NCBI GenBank assembly: GCA_014549065.1 | Contig: JACDOX010000303.1 | Coordinates: 72,377-136,376 of the forward strand | Reading direction: 5' to 3' | Source of the DNA: Cardinalis cardinalis | Taxonomy: Eukaryota > Chordata > Aves > Passeriformes > Cardinalidae | Length of the DNA: 64,000 bases | Part shown: piece by piece, positions 39,648-51,480 of the stretch | Layout: each line of letters begins with the position of its first letter | Numbering within the stretch: position 1 is the first letter of the stretch | Program-made: the position numbers and the translations under genes | Notes under the pieces: generated by a model | Databases searched by the model: none | What the model saw: only the letters and a program-made list of their open reading frames with translations | Told to the model about the DNA's origin: nothing

Positions 39648-39720
39648 GGTTGAAGGGAGCTCTGGAGATGCCCCAGCCCTGCCATGACAGCAGCTGCTCA
39701 CAGCCAGGCAGATGTTGGAG
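39648..39720 (-). mobile_element. Possible degraded CR1 3' fragment
   Basis: TTTGGGTTGAAGGGAGCTCT, then GGAGAT and CCCTGCCATG, resembles the reverse complement of a CR1 3' end. It is short and diverged, so chance similarity is possible. Confidence 0.35.
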
Positions 39721-42700
39721 CCCCAGCTGAAGGCCAGCTCAAGTGCTTCTCCNGGCTAATCTGATGTACCACATATCTCAGCAAACAGGATTTTGCATGT
39801 CTGTGCACAGCACTCTTTCATCAGATTACAAGGGAAAAGTGAGTCTAGACTTGCCAGAGCATATTTGAAAAATAGAGGATTACTGAATTTGCCATATCCC
39901 TCCTTGATTTTGGACTCTCCCAATGCTGCTGTAATAAGGACTAATGACGTTATATATAACCAAATTATGTAAAAGTTAATTGCATTCCACTCAGATTTCC
40001 TTTTTACATAGCAATCTGCTTCTTCATCCATGTACAGCCTACACAGAAAAGTGGAGATTTTACTGCAAAAAAGCAACAGGTTTTGAAAAGTNTCTCAGTT
40101 GATGAAGCATCAGAAAGCTGCCCAAGAGTGCCAAGAGCTCCAAGCCACTGAAGATGAGTAAGCACAGAAGAAGATTGTGGGTAACTGTGATACTGTGGGA
40201 CCAAAGGATCAGTTATGGGGCACTTAATCAACTTTGTGGACTAATTGCAACCAGTGATTTAACTCCAGCTCCATCCTTTCCTAAGTTTTCTGGCAGATAA
40301 ACTCACCCAAAGATGAAAAGAGAAGCGTTGCCCCTGGCAGGCTGGCCTGACAAAGGTGCAATGTTATTTCTGAAGGCACAGGCTGCTCCAGAGCAGCTCA
40401 GCACTGGCACTGTCACCTCTGTGCAGGTGGCTCAGTGTCTGTCACAGCACAGAGGCAAAACCACATCAGAGCTGCATTTCAGCAGAGCCATGCAAAGAGT
40501 TAAAGAGGGAGTCAAGGCCAGGCTCAAGTGGGTGTTCTGAACCAGCCTGCAAAGGGATTCCTGAGCCCAGCTTTTGTTTAGGTCCAGACCCACTTGCATT
40601 GGAATGCTGGAAGGGCACAATGCTGACTTTCTCTCCCTCCAGCTATTTCTGCCTTTGCTTTGCACTTTGTCCTAGGTTTGCACACTGACAGAGCTCCATG
40701 TACATGAACATGTCATGCACATCCAGAGTCATAACCCTACAAATAAAAAATGAGTTCTCTAACAGTCAGTTTGTGTGATACAGCCATAACTGGAATAGAT
40801 CACCTCACTTCTGTGGTGCCAGAACACACAAATGATGCAATACACCCATTTCACATCTGAATTCCTGCACGTCACTTTTTCAAACTCCTTGCAAATCAAT
40901 ATAAGAAGCACACTGAGACAATGATAATGGCTTGATGGCTCTACCAGGAAAAGTAACATCAGTAAATGTGTAAGAAAGATAAGAACTAGGATAATGACAA
41001 TCAATCATGGATTAATTATTTCACTGACAGGCTATTTTTAGTACACCTACAATATAAATATAATCAGCTAGTAAAAAATATACTTAGCAGCACAAATTGT
41101 AAGCCAACAGAAAGCAAAATTGATCTCATAAATATCTTTGGATATTTAACCAAAATTACAAAATTAGGTCCTGTGAAAACCCAGCCAAAACTTNCAGTGC
41201 TGTCTACTTCACAATTGTAGGCAGTAAATTAAATGTATTTCAAGCAAATGAGTCCTGTGTTGAATAAATGAAGATTTGATTTAAATATTAAGCGAAATAA
41301 TCTTTTTATTATTTATTTTAAANGCAAAAAACCCCAGGCCCTCCTCCCTCAGATGTCTCCCATAGCACAAATTCATCTGCCACAGACATCAGTTACACAA
41401 TTCCCTCCCTCCTACCCAACCTCCAGTCTACACTTGATGTGCACAATCACATCTGTAATCTCCAGAGCTTCCTAAGAGAAGAGCTCATTTTCCCCTGTGC
41501 GAGCTGTCAACACTGAAAAAAGAGCAACAGCCAACAATAGTTATTCTTTGAGCTCTGCATCTCCCAGCTCAGTTCAGACAACTCCATGGCACAGAGCCAC
41601 AACCTGAGGCACTATAAATCCCAGCCTCATCAACTTCAAGAAACATTTTCCAGAAGCACTGGAAAGGATCAAGGAAAAAAGTTGCAATCTCTTGACAGTC
41701 TCATCCCAGGATACTCATCTACATTTTTTTACAAGTTTTACAAATCCTGCTCATGAAGGTCTGTTCACACAACTGAAATCTCACAGACTGCACAAGCAAG
41801 GACAGAAGAAAGGTTGATTCAAAGTTATCCTCAGTGTACAGGGCAATAGTTGTTTTGGGGATTATTTAATACACTTTACCCAAACTCTAGTCTCAATACC
41901 AACTAAACAGAAAAAAGGGGAATGAGGAATATACAAGCACAGTTCCCTCAAACTTAAGGAAAACTAGCTGTNNCATATGAAATATCAATACAATGAAAGT
42001 AAATTTGGAGAAGAAGANAAGAGTGCATTTTCAATACTAAACTATGAGATTAAAGNATGGGACCTTCCACTCACCTACTGAGAGGATGTTTGCAGAGAGG
42101 AAATGGCAGCAGTTTCCCTCATGGAGAATGGATTCTTCTCTTTGTGTCAAATCCCCTGCTAGAGATTTTGGAGAAGTCAGAGCCATCTCAAGCTTTTAGA
42201 GCAGCCTAGCAACAGTGCTTGCTCCAAGTCAAACAAAGCACTTCAGCGCAGATATCTGCAGAAGGTTTCAGTCAAGCAATGAAAGTATCCGAGAAAAAAC
42301 AACAATTTCAGGATGTTGCTGCTTTGCTTGCTTTGGAAGTGCCAGTGAGCGCCTTCTCTGGAATTCCACATTCAGGATACTGTCTTGGTTTAATTCTTTT
42401 GCCACATATTCCACTCATTGAACAACAGGATTTGCAGCATCAGTGTGGAGAAAGAACCACGGAGCTCGGTCTTGACAGGATGGATGTGAGGGCCCTTCCC
42501 AGGAGCACAGGAGTTACAAACATTCCCTGGATCTTCTTGCATGTGGATACCCTGGAGAAGACATTTTTTAAACAGTGGAAGTTACTTTAACTGTGAGATA
42601 TTTACCACAGGAACATACTTAGGTGATGTGCAATGCNCTGACCTCAGCAGACAGAAGGCACCAACTCTTCCTTCCCTCACCCCAGGATTTTCCACAGACA

Positions 42701-43963
42701 AAGCTCCATTTTTGCCAGCAGCAACTTCTCCAGAAGCCAAAGTACTCATGCTGGGGTTAATTAATTTATACACACAGACACACAGAGAAGTAATATGTAC
42801 ATTCACACTTAGCTCAGTCATTCTGCACAACAAGTGCATGTACTGGTGCATTCCCAAAGGGCTCTGCCTGATGATGGCTCCCTCACCCACTTCCATCTCC
42901 AACCCTTGAAGCTCTTTGCTCCTCTTACCTGTTGTCAGCTGTCTCCATCCTGTATCTCTGGCATTGTCTGGCATTCCCTTTCCCTTTCCTTACCCATCTT
43001 CTACAGATTCTCACCTTTCCAAAGCTTTCAGTGGATGCCTTCCTCAGAGGAAGAGGATCAAAGTGGGCTCCCTCCAAAACAGCAATCACAGCAGACAGAA
43101 ACCTGGGATCCTACCTGGTGCTGGTAACTGTTTGAATCTCTGGGAGTCTCCTTCAGTTTGTAATTACAAGCTGAGCTCTGAAACATTGCCCTAACATGTT
43201 TTGTTGTGAAAGCACAGATCCAGTTTGACATTATTTTAAAGAGAGAGGNCAATGAAGCTCACTATTAATTACAGTGATTAGAAATAGAGGAGGGGGTTTG
43301 AGACATTTGTAGCAAAAAATGAGGAAGAGAATGGCCTGCTAGAGCATCTGNCTGTTTGAAGCTGTACCTCTCTCCTTGTCTTTGGTCCCTCATTCAGCTT
43401 CTTTGGGAAGTCACTTCCTCCCTGCCATTATCTTTTCACCAAGCCCCACCTTCTCCATTCTCATGCTGTTAAAAACTCCTCTGTTCAGAGGGANCATCAC
43501 AGTGAAGTAACACCCTTATGTGGAGCCAAATGCATGGCAACTTAATCTAAGGGACAGCAGTGCTTGGCAGTAATTATCCTGTAAAAAATCAGCATCATTA
43601 CAATCATTTGTTTCCACATTTAAATGGGAAATATCTCACAGGGCATCCTGTGGCTCTGCAATCGTTATGGACATCTCAGAGAGTGACATTCATTTGGCAA
43701 AGAATATCTTTATTACNGAGCACAGCTGGAGGAATCAGAACCCAAATTATAAACTTAGGGCAGATTCAAAAGCTGACTGGATTGAGAGGGGAGGAAGATA
43801 ATAGATTATCAAAGATACATCCTGTGTCCCCCATATATTCATTCTTGTACATGCTGTCACCTGTCCCTGTAATTGTCTCCCTTCATTATTCCCTGGCATA
43901 TACATAATTAGGTAAAAGAATACAGAGCTAGCATTCTGCTTTAGACTGAGCAAAATCAATTCA

Positions 43964-44033
43964 TACACTTCCATGTATTCATTTAATACACTTCCATGCA
44001 TTCATTTAATACATTTCATGTATTCATTTTGTG
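43964..44033 (+). repeat. 23-bp tandem repeat, three copies
   Basis: The unit begins TACACTTCCATGTATTCATT, with copies starting at about 43964, 43987 and 44010. The third copy is slightly diverged. Confidence 0.9.
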
Positions 44034-47000
44034 CATCCAAAAATAAATGCATTTTTTTTCCCCTTAGGTTAATCCTTGAATCGATATCAGAAATACACTT
44101 ACATATAAAAAGCTGACTTGTTTCATTTAGAATGGAACCTAAAGTAGATGTTAGATGGTATGTCAGGATTTAAATCAACTTGTCCAGTGAAAAAGCCAAA
44201 ACTGCACCCAGCAGCATTTCTGGAGCTGCCCAGTTGCATGCTCTGGGCAGGTCCTGCAGATGACAGGCACTGCCTCAGTTATGATCTGCTTTGGTCATCT
44301 GGGCAACTCCTGACCACANTTTTATAGCCACGAGCCACAAAGTGCCATGTCTGGTACCTGTGCACTGAATGTTTAACCCTGGGATCCATCCAGGGATCAC
44401 AGGACAGATGGAACTGTTCGAACACCAAGACAAGATCAGCCCATTTCCTTTGGGAAAGCTGAACTGGTGGGTAGTTACTTTGCTGACTCTCTCACCTCTT
44501 TGCTTCAGGGCTTATTTGAAAGGCCATTTCCTGTGGAGGAAGTTCAATCAGTGTGACTAATTAGACACCAAAGAACATGACCATGAGGGCGAGGAAGACT
44601 GAATGGGCACNGGTGCTCCTGCTGGTGCCAGAGCAGCATCATTCCACTGAAAGCAGCTGAGCTTTACATTGATGTGGCTCATTAAATATTTCATTGTCTC
44701 GAGTTATGTCAAATTCATGTTCTTTATACTTTGTTATGATCTGAAAGTGAAGCTGCATTAAGGCAGCTGATCTCTGAATGTCTTCACTTTCCATGCAAAA
44801 GATGTTGTTCCTGCACTCAGTCCCACCTTTTACAGCTTCCTACAGGTCCTCAGAGTTCCCTTCCTCCCCTCTCTCTCTTCAGCATATCTGTGTTGATAAA
44901 AAATAAAAGCCAAGCCCCTCTTCCCAAACCAATCCCCACAAATCCTACGCAGCCAATGGAAAAGTACACAATGAATCCCTAAAAAAACAGATTGGTATCT
45001 CAGAACAACATTCAGTGGCCAGATTTCCTATTAAAGTAAATGAAAGAAGTTCAGTTGGCTTTCCTGGCAAATTTGTNGTGAAGTTTGGATGACAGAAAGT
45101 ATCAGTTGCTCTGTCTGGAAATGCCTCACCTCTGTTACAGTAGGAACCACGGTGGCTCTGAGAACAGCACTGCTCGCTGGCAGAACACATCAAACAGCCA
45201 AAAGAGAGCAACTCCATCTGTTCAGACCACATGAACAAGATTTAAACTGTCTGCTCAGGCTAAGAGCCCTACCTAAGATTATTGTGTGAGGTTCTGTATT
45301 CCCTTGGAAAAAAGGACTTAAAACCCTAGAGGCAGGATCTGTATCACTTACAGACAATAAAAGCTGTGTACACCATTAACAATTCTCTAGCCATTTTTAT
45401 ATCACTGTAGTATTTAAAGCTTAACCCCACAAGACCTGCTTTTGTTCAGGGAGGTTTTGTGTGGCATCCACAGAGCTCAGACAAGCTCTGATATCCTCCC
45501 AGGACAGATACACTGATACCACGGATGAAACACACAAAAACCAAGCCATCACTTAAACCTGAATAGTTTGATCAGGAAGCAGATCAATGGATAAAAGATC
45601 AAAGCGCCATCAAATGGGAGGAAAAAAATAAAGACTTTAAAGAATTTAAATGTGAGAGCTGGGATTTGCTTTTAAGCTGCGGTGTGGCTGCCTCTGACAC
45701 GCTGCTCATTTGAAGGAATGCAGCTCCATTCAGCAGGAATTGCACGGAGATAACCTGCACGCCCGGGCACGCCAGAGCACAGCCAGGGCTGCTCCGGAGG
45801 AGAGGAGGCTGCTCCAGCCCCGTGGAACGAGGGCTGAGCCCACACCTTAGGGTGTGATCCCGCATTCTTCTTCCCAAGGGACCGGGCACACTCTCAGCCA
45901 CCGCGTGCCGCTGAGGCCCGTGGCAAACAGCCCGGTTAAAAAGGAGAAAGGGCAGAAGAGGCGCAAGGGGACCTCAGGATTCCTTTCTGGCAGGCTGCTG
46001 TGTTCACCTTCACCCAGAACATCCCACTTAAAAGAGCACTTAACATTTGTCAGCTTTTCCTCACCCACCCCTCACAGCCTGAGCTGGAGCCCTGCATTTT
46101 TGTTGAATGATGTAACTGAAAATTCCTTATGCNAGTAAGCAGACTTATTATTAAATCNAAATTATTTATTTCAGGTCTGTATGAACCGTGCCATATGACT
46201 TTAGGATTCACTTTATGAAACAAAATGTGAAATCTGTAACAATTTTTATCTTGTTTGTACTCCCTTGCCCTATTTATCCTGAATTGCCAAAACCCCTCTT
46301 GGTTTCATCATCATTCCTTGTCACCAGCCAGTTCCCAGACCTGTCTGAAGTGACAATGGAAACACAGCAGCCTCTTGCCTCTGAAGAAAATTTGCATTTT
46401 GTATTAGCAAGGGAGAACGGGCAAAAGGAACTAATTAAGCAAAGTTCTANATCTCATCCAATAGCTTGGCTCAAAAGAACTTTGAAAATGAAAGTTTCAT
46501 ACCCTAGACCACAAAAAACAAAANGCCTCAGAGAAGAAATGAGGGAGGAAGATCTCCTTGTTAGGAGACAGACGGAAAATTAGAACTGCTGGAAAAGGTT
46601 CTGCTGCACTTGGGAATTTGTGAGTCATGCTGAGGAAAGATAGACTATGGGCTCCAATGCCACTTGCAATCAGATCTGTAATTCCAATAATGTTCGTGCT
46701 GTCAATTGTGCTGGCAGGCTTGGTCACTCTCCACAAGTCTGATTTTTGAAAAAGTTTTTTCTTCAATTTCATGTAAATGAGCAGGAATTTCTTTTAAGAA
46801 TAATGTCTTTAATCAAACTGCTTTAATTCTGTACAGCAGCTTATTGCTGCACTGAAGAATCTCTTGGGTATTAAGGATTAATTTATGCTGGGGGAGTTAG
46901 AGAAAAGGTGGCAACTTGTCACCTTCCACAAGTCAAACATCAGCTTTCTCCTGAGGATGCCTGGTAGGGCCAAACACAAGAGCCCAAGCACAGGCAGACA

Positions 47001-48147
47001 GGCACTAAGAGAATATTGCAAACAAGAAAAACATGCTTGTGCTTGGCAACTTCAAGAGGACACTGCAGGTTTTTTTGGTTTTGTTTTTTTTTTTTTTTCC
47101 CAAACATCCAAACCAATTTCTTAAATTATGATCTCCTTCTCTATTGGCAGGAATGGGTCTGGGAACCACTCAATCCATCCTCATTTTGTCAAACACTGGG
47201 AAGTGACGTGCACACATGGGAATTACAAGGCAGCAAGTCTTTAGGGCCTGATCCAATAAATATCAAAGTACGGCTCTGCTTTGCTCTCCACCTTATCGTG
47301 GACTTTAGTACTTGGTTAGTCAATAAATAACACTACTTCAATAACCTCATCTCAGTCTAAACTCACAGGAGGGGAAGAAGTGGGATAGGTCACTTTATAC
47401 TGTAGGAGACAAAAANCTGTTAAGTTGATTAAATAGAAAATATTTCATGTAGTCCTTGCAGCAGTCCTACCAAATAATGCCATTGTAACTCATCCCAAAG
47501 TTGTGTTTTTGAGGTTCTTCTCTGCAGGCTATAGAACTTCTTCCAGGCACCTCAATTGCAGCTGCCATTATTTCCTCAGGCTCCATTCCTTAGTTGTTTC
47601 TTGTTGTTGTTGCTTTTTTGGTGTTTGGGTTTTTTTATTATTATTAAATAAAGCACAAATTACATGTTTTCAGTTAAGGGCAGAGAAAACTTCCAGAGAA
47701 TCCGTTCCAGCATCTAAGGGCAGTAGGAAATCTGGAATAACAAGCTGTAGGGGTGGTGAGGGGGGGTTATGTTGAAGGGGAGAAGAGGCAGGGAGGAGCT
47801 TGTTTTAATTTACCTTACAGTAACGAATCCTGCAAGGAGAGCTGAGAGGAGACATCCTCTGACCACCAGACTGAACACAAAAAGTGCTGCTTTAAGTTTC
47901 TACCTAACAGCCCTTGGCAAACACCTCAGGGAATGGGAACTACAGAGCTTGTGCAGCACTTCCAGTCTCTCCCAGGAATGCTAACATGGAAAGATCCCTC
48001 ACCTTCCCACCTGATCTCCCTTGTCATGTCTGAGGGGCAATCCAGAGCTCCCTGACAACTGTTAAGATGTCAGAAGATCCTACAGGAGCCATTCCCTAAT
48101 TCAATGGAAACAAGTGAGGCTGTGATGAACAATAAAAAATGTGGGCC
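44034..48147. other. Non-coding stretch with one CpG-rich patch
   Basis: No exon could be supported. A patch at about 45,665-45,965 is richer in CpG than its surroundings. T-rich tracts lie at 47,069-47,099 and 47,600-47,645. Confidence 0.55.
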
Positions 48148-48382
48148 AGGATCAGAACCAGGTACACCAAAATCAGTCTCTCAGGCCAAGATCAGAACCA
48201 GGTACACCAAAGTCAGTCTCTCAGGCCAAGATCAGAACCAGGTACACTAAAATCAGTCTCTCAGGCCAAGATCAGAGCCAGATACACTAAAATCAGTCTC
48301 TCAGGCCAAGATCAGAACCAGGTACACCAAAATCAGTCTCTCAGGCCAAGATCAGAACCAGGTACACCAAAGTCAGTCTCTC
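48148..48382 (+). repeat. 40-bp minisatellite, six copies
   Basis: Copies start at 48148, 48188, 48228, 48268, 48308 and 48348; the unit includes ATCAGAACCAGGTACACCAA and AATCAGTCTCTCAGGCC. Few substitutions separate the copies. Because 40 is not a multiple of three, the open frame across it cycles through three peptides and is not a gene. Confidence 0.98.
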
Positions 48383-51060
48383 GAGTTTCATGCTGTAATT
48401 GTGATGCAAATGGATCTGAAATCCTCACTCAGGTTGTCTTGATGTCTGCACCCAGCATTTCTCTCAGGACTGCACAGTCTCATGTGCCAGATAGCAAAGA
48501 GCAGGAAGGAAGCTGAGGACTTTGTCTCAGCATGTGTGAAGGTTTGTCACAGCCTGCAGTGTGCAGGTACCTATCCACTGACTGTGNGCTGAGGGGAACT
48601 GCTCCACCCCCACAAAATGAAGGCAGATTAAACAATGAATCAAAAGGTTGGAAATTCCCCACAGATTTACAGTCTGTGCCCTAAGCAGCGATGTGGAGAC
48701 CAGAATTTCAGTGGCTTGCAGCAAAAACTGGGCTGAGGAGCTGCACACAGTGGCCATGGATAGTTCCCCTCAGAACAGGGCTTGGCTCATGTCGTGCATT
48801 TCCTTCTCCCCCAGCTGAGCCTGGATGCATGGCCAGCACCTACTGCTCCTGTCACAGCTGCCACCAGGAGTTGTCACAAGGGATGGGCACAAGGTTTGCC
48901 ATCATCCAGCCAGGCCAGAGGGAACGCTGGAAGCAGAGGTGAACTCACAAATGAGGTCAAGACAGTGGAACAGAAAGAAGATTCAGGCATAACACTGGAG
49001 AATCTATTTCAGTATTAAGATCAGATCAATTTAAGCTTATCATAGGAAGAAGTAGGTCATTTTAAAGATAACTAATGTAGAACTGAGATATCTGGGTGCA
49101 TGAAAATTGTATTGCAGTAAATTCAAATAATCCTTAGTAACTGCAAGACTATCTTTGCTGAAAAACCTCTTCAGCCTCATCCTCTAACCCACTCAAATTC
49201 ATTTATACAGTAATTTTCTCATCTCTGGACAAATTAACAAGAACAAATTACAGTGATGTTCACAAGTATGTTGTCCCCTTTGAGCTATGTCTAGGAATTG
49301 AGGGCTCTGGACCATTTATTTCAAAACCAAAGTGAGATTGTGTTGTTTTGAATCTATGAGTACAGGACTTGCACATCATATATTTTATTGTTCTGTTATT
49401 CCTGCAGGACCATTCACTAAGATACTCTCAGCCACTTTGAGTTAAGTATGGAGTAGCTTTTAATTCAGAAAAATTACAGAAATGACGAATGAAAATAAAA
49501 GCCTTTTCAGACAATGTAGAAGGAGTTTGGCTATAAACTGGAATGTTATCATCCTTTTTTGCAAAGCCAGAATAAACTTGTTCTTTGGCTGAGAATAATC
49601 AAAATACACTGCANTATAGGAGCTGATCTTGCCAACAGAGTCATTAAATATAAGATTCAGTGAGCCCTGAGTGTTTCAAGATTCAATTATACACGTTTAT
49701 ATTATAAAAAGAAGCAGTTCTGGTGAAATATTGCTTATTGAATAAAAAAGCCTGCAGTTAATATTTGTCTGTTATGACAAATATTTCTGTATCTCCCATG
49801 GCCTGTGCTCTCTGTAATAAACCCTTGGTGCCCAAAGCAGAGAGGCTGTGACAAGCAGTGCTCCTGCTGAAGGGCTCAGAGCCAAGTTAACATTTCTCCC
49901 TGTGCCCACAGCCAGTCCTGAGGCCACCAGAACACAGTGACTCTGACACCACTCAGCCTTGCTCATATTGAGATAACTCAGTGTCCTCGGCACTCGCTGA
50001 GCTCCCCTCACTTGCACTGAACAGTTTCTCCCACTAATCTCACTGGGCAAGAAGGAATTCTCCCCAGCACAGTTTTTGCACCCNCAGTAAGGACAGGAAA
50101 AGCTCTCCCAGTAGACAAAACTTTCACCACATTCTTTGAAACAGTAAGTTAACTTTGAGATCCATTCTGAACATGGCATCAATTTCCTACCTCAAACCAA
50201 CCACAGTCAGCAGTGACTCTTACTCCTGTTTTATTTTATNACAGACATCCTACCTCTACCATGAAACAGAACATGATTCTAGAAATTATCANCCTGAGGA
50301 TTCAGGGTATATTTAAGACCTACATCTGAACCCTGAAGCCTGAGGCATTTGGAGCACACACAGCCCCAGCAATCCAGCCATCCTTATTATTTGCCACATC
50401 TCTGCAATCAATATCCACATTTGTATGCCAAGAAAAAACTGAAAATTATTTCTCCATAGCCCAAAAGAATGAGGGNTTTTTTTTAAGATTTAAAATTTTT
50501 CAGAAATAAAAACATGCATACCTTTTCAAAATGTTGTGCATGTCTCTCCTCCCAAGTTAAGACTTGGCTGTTCAGTCACAGAATCAGCCACGTTCTGTTG
50601 CTAAACTGGTATTTTATTTAAATATCTGAAGTTTATTTTACATCCAATCTCTCCTATCCAAGCCAGTTTTCATTTTGGCTCCGTACACCTGGGAAAGCTC
50701 AAGGCTCAGGTTATCAGTTCTGAATGAATGCAGCAGTCTTTCATTAAAAAAAAAGCAGTTGTCCAGTTAGAAAAGTCTAAACNTGAATCACAAATGCGAT
50801 TTGCTTCATCCCTACAAGCTCAGAGAATCTAAAAATTCAGGACTAACAGAATTCCAAAGTTCCTGAAAATTTTCATGAACAAGAGAAAGCATGATAAAAT
50901 AAAACAAGCATTAGACATGATGCTCTTTCCATTTTCCCTCTTCCTTCAAAGAGGAGAGCAAAAGTAGCAGCAAATTCTGTTACAGCTATGAGGCTGGGAC
51001 AGCGTATTCAAACTTTGTTTCTAACACCCAAGAGCGAGCAAAAGTGTTAAAATTACACCC
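48383..51060. other. Non-coding stretch
   Basis: No supportable exon, RNA gene or repeat family was seen. Confidence 0.6.
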
Positions 51061-51480
51061 CAATGATGGCTGCAAGAGAAAGTAGAAAGCAAACGCCGCA
51101 CACACCTTTGTCTGCCCCGGCCGGGCAGTGCAGACGGGCTGTCCCGGCTCCTGTGCGTCCAACCTTCATACCCGGGACAAACCCGGGAGGAGAGAGCCAG
51201 GGAGGCACCGGAGCAGCCTGCAGAGAAATCCCGCCCCGCTTTCACNTGTTGAGGGCTCCGAGCGCCCCGATCACAAAGCAGCTTTCCAGCCCCTGTGCAA
51301 ACAGTTCAGCTCCAGGGTAACAAGTTCAAAGTGGGAGGAGGCAAAGGGANTCGGAGGGTGGTAACAATGCCGAGCAGACGTTCCGCTCCTTTGGCATCCG
51401 CAGAACCTGTTCTTCAGGTTGGAAACTGAAACATCTGCCCGGGCGCCCTGCTTGAGAGCCGCGCTCCGAACCTCGTGTCT
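51061..51480. promoter_or_regulatory. Isolated CpG-rich patch (candidate promoter)
   Basis: About 420 bases with more than twenty CpGs, including CCCCGGCCGGGCAG, two CCCGGG sites five bases apart (51171-51187), CCCGCCCCGC and CCGCGCTCCG. It is flanked on both sides by AT-rich DNA nearly free of CpG. It sits about 40 kb upstream of the first PLCH2 coding exon and about 3 kb before PEX10. A distal PLCH2 promoter firing leftwards is the best guess; transcription is not shown. Confidence 0.45.

Larger units (their letters stand above)
32253..43963. other. Non-coding stretch
   Basis: No supportable exon was found. It contains an AT microsatellite near 35072-35117, a possible old CR1 remnant near 39648, a TATATAAA at 33034-33041 and a mildly CpG-rich patch around 37,135-37,225. 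Confidence 0.55.

Noticed and set aside
42219..42590. 123-codon plus-strand open frame
   Set aside because: No recognisable family, no splice pattern and an ordinary AT-rich setting. Length is within chance expectation for 64 kb.
48148..48382. CRISPR-like spacing of repeats
   Set aside because: The copies are contiguous 40-bp units without unique spacers, in a vertebrate genome.
48139..48516. 125-codon open frame with repeating peptides
   Set aside because: Product of the 40-bp minisatellite; the peptides simply cycle through the three frames.
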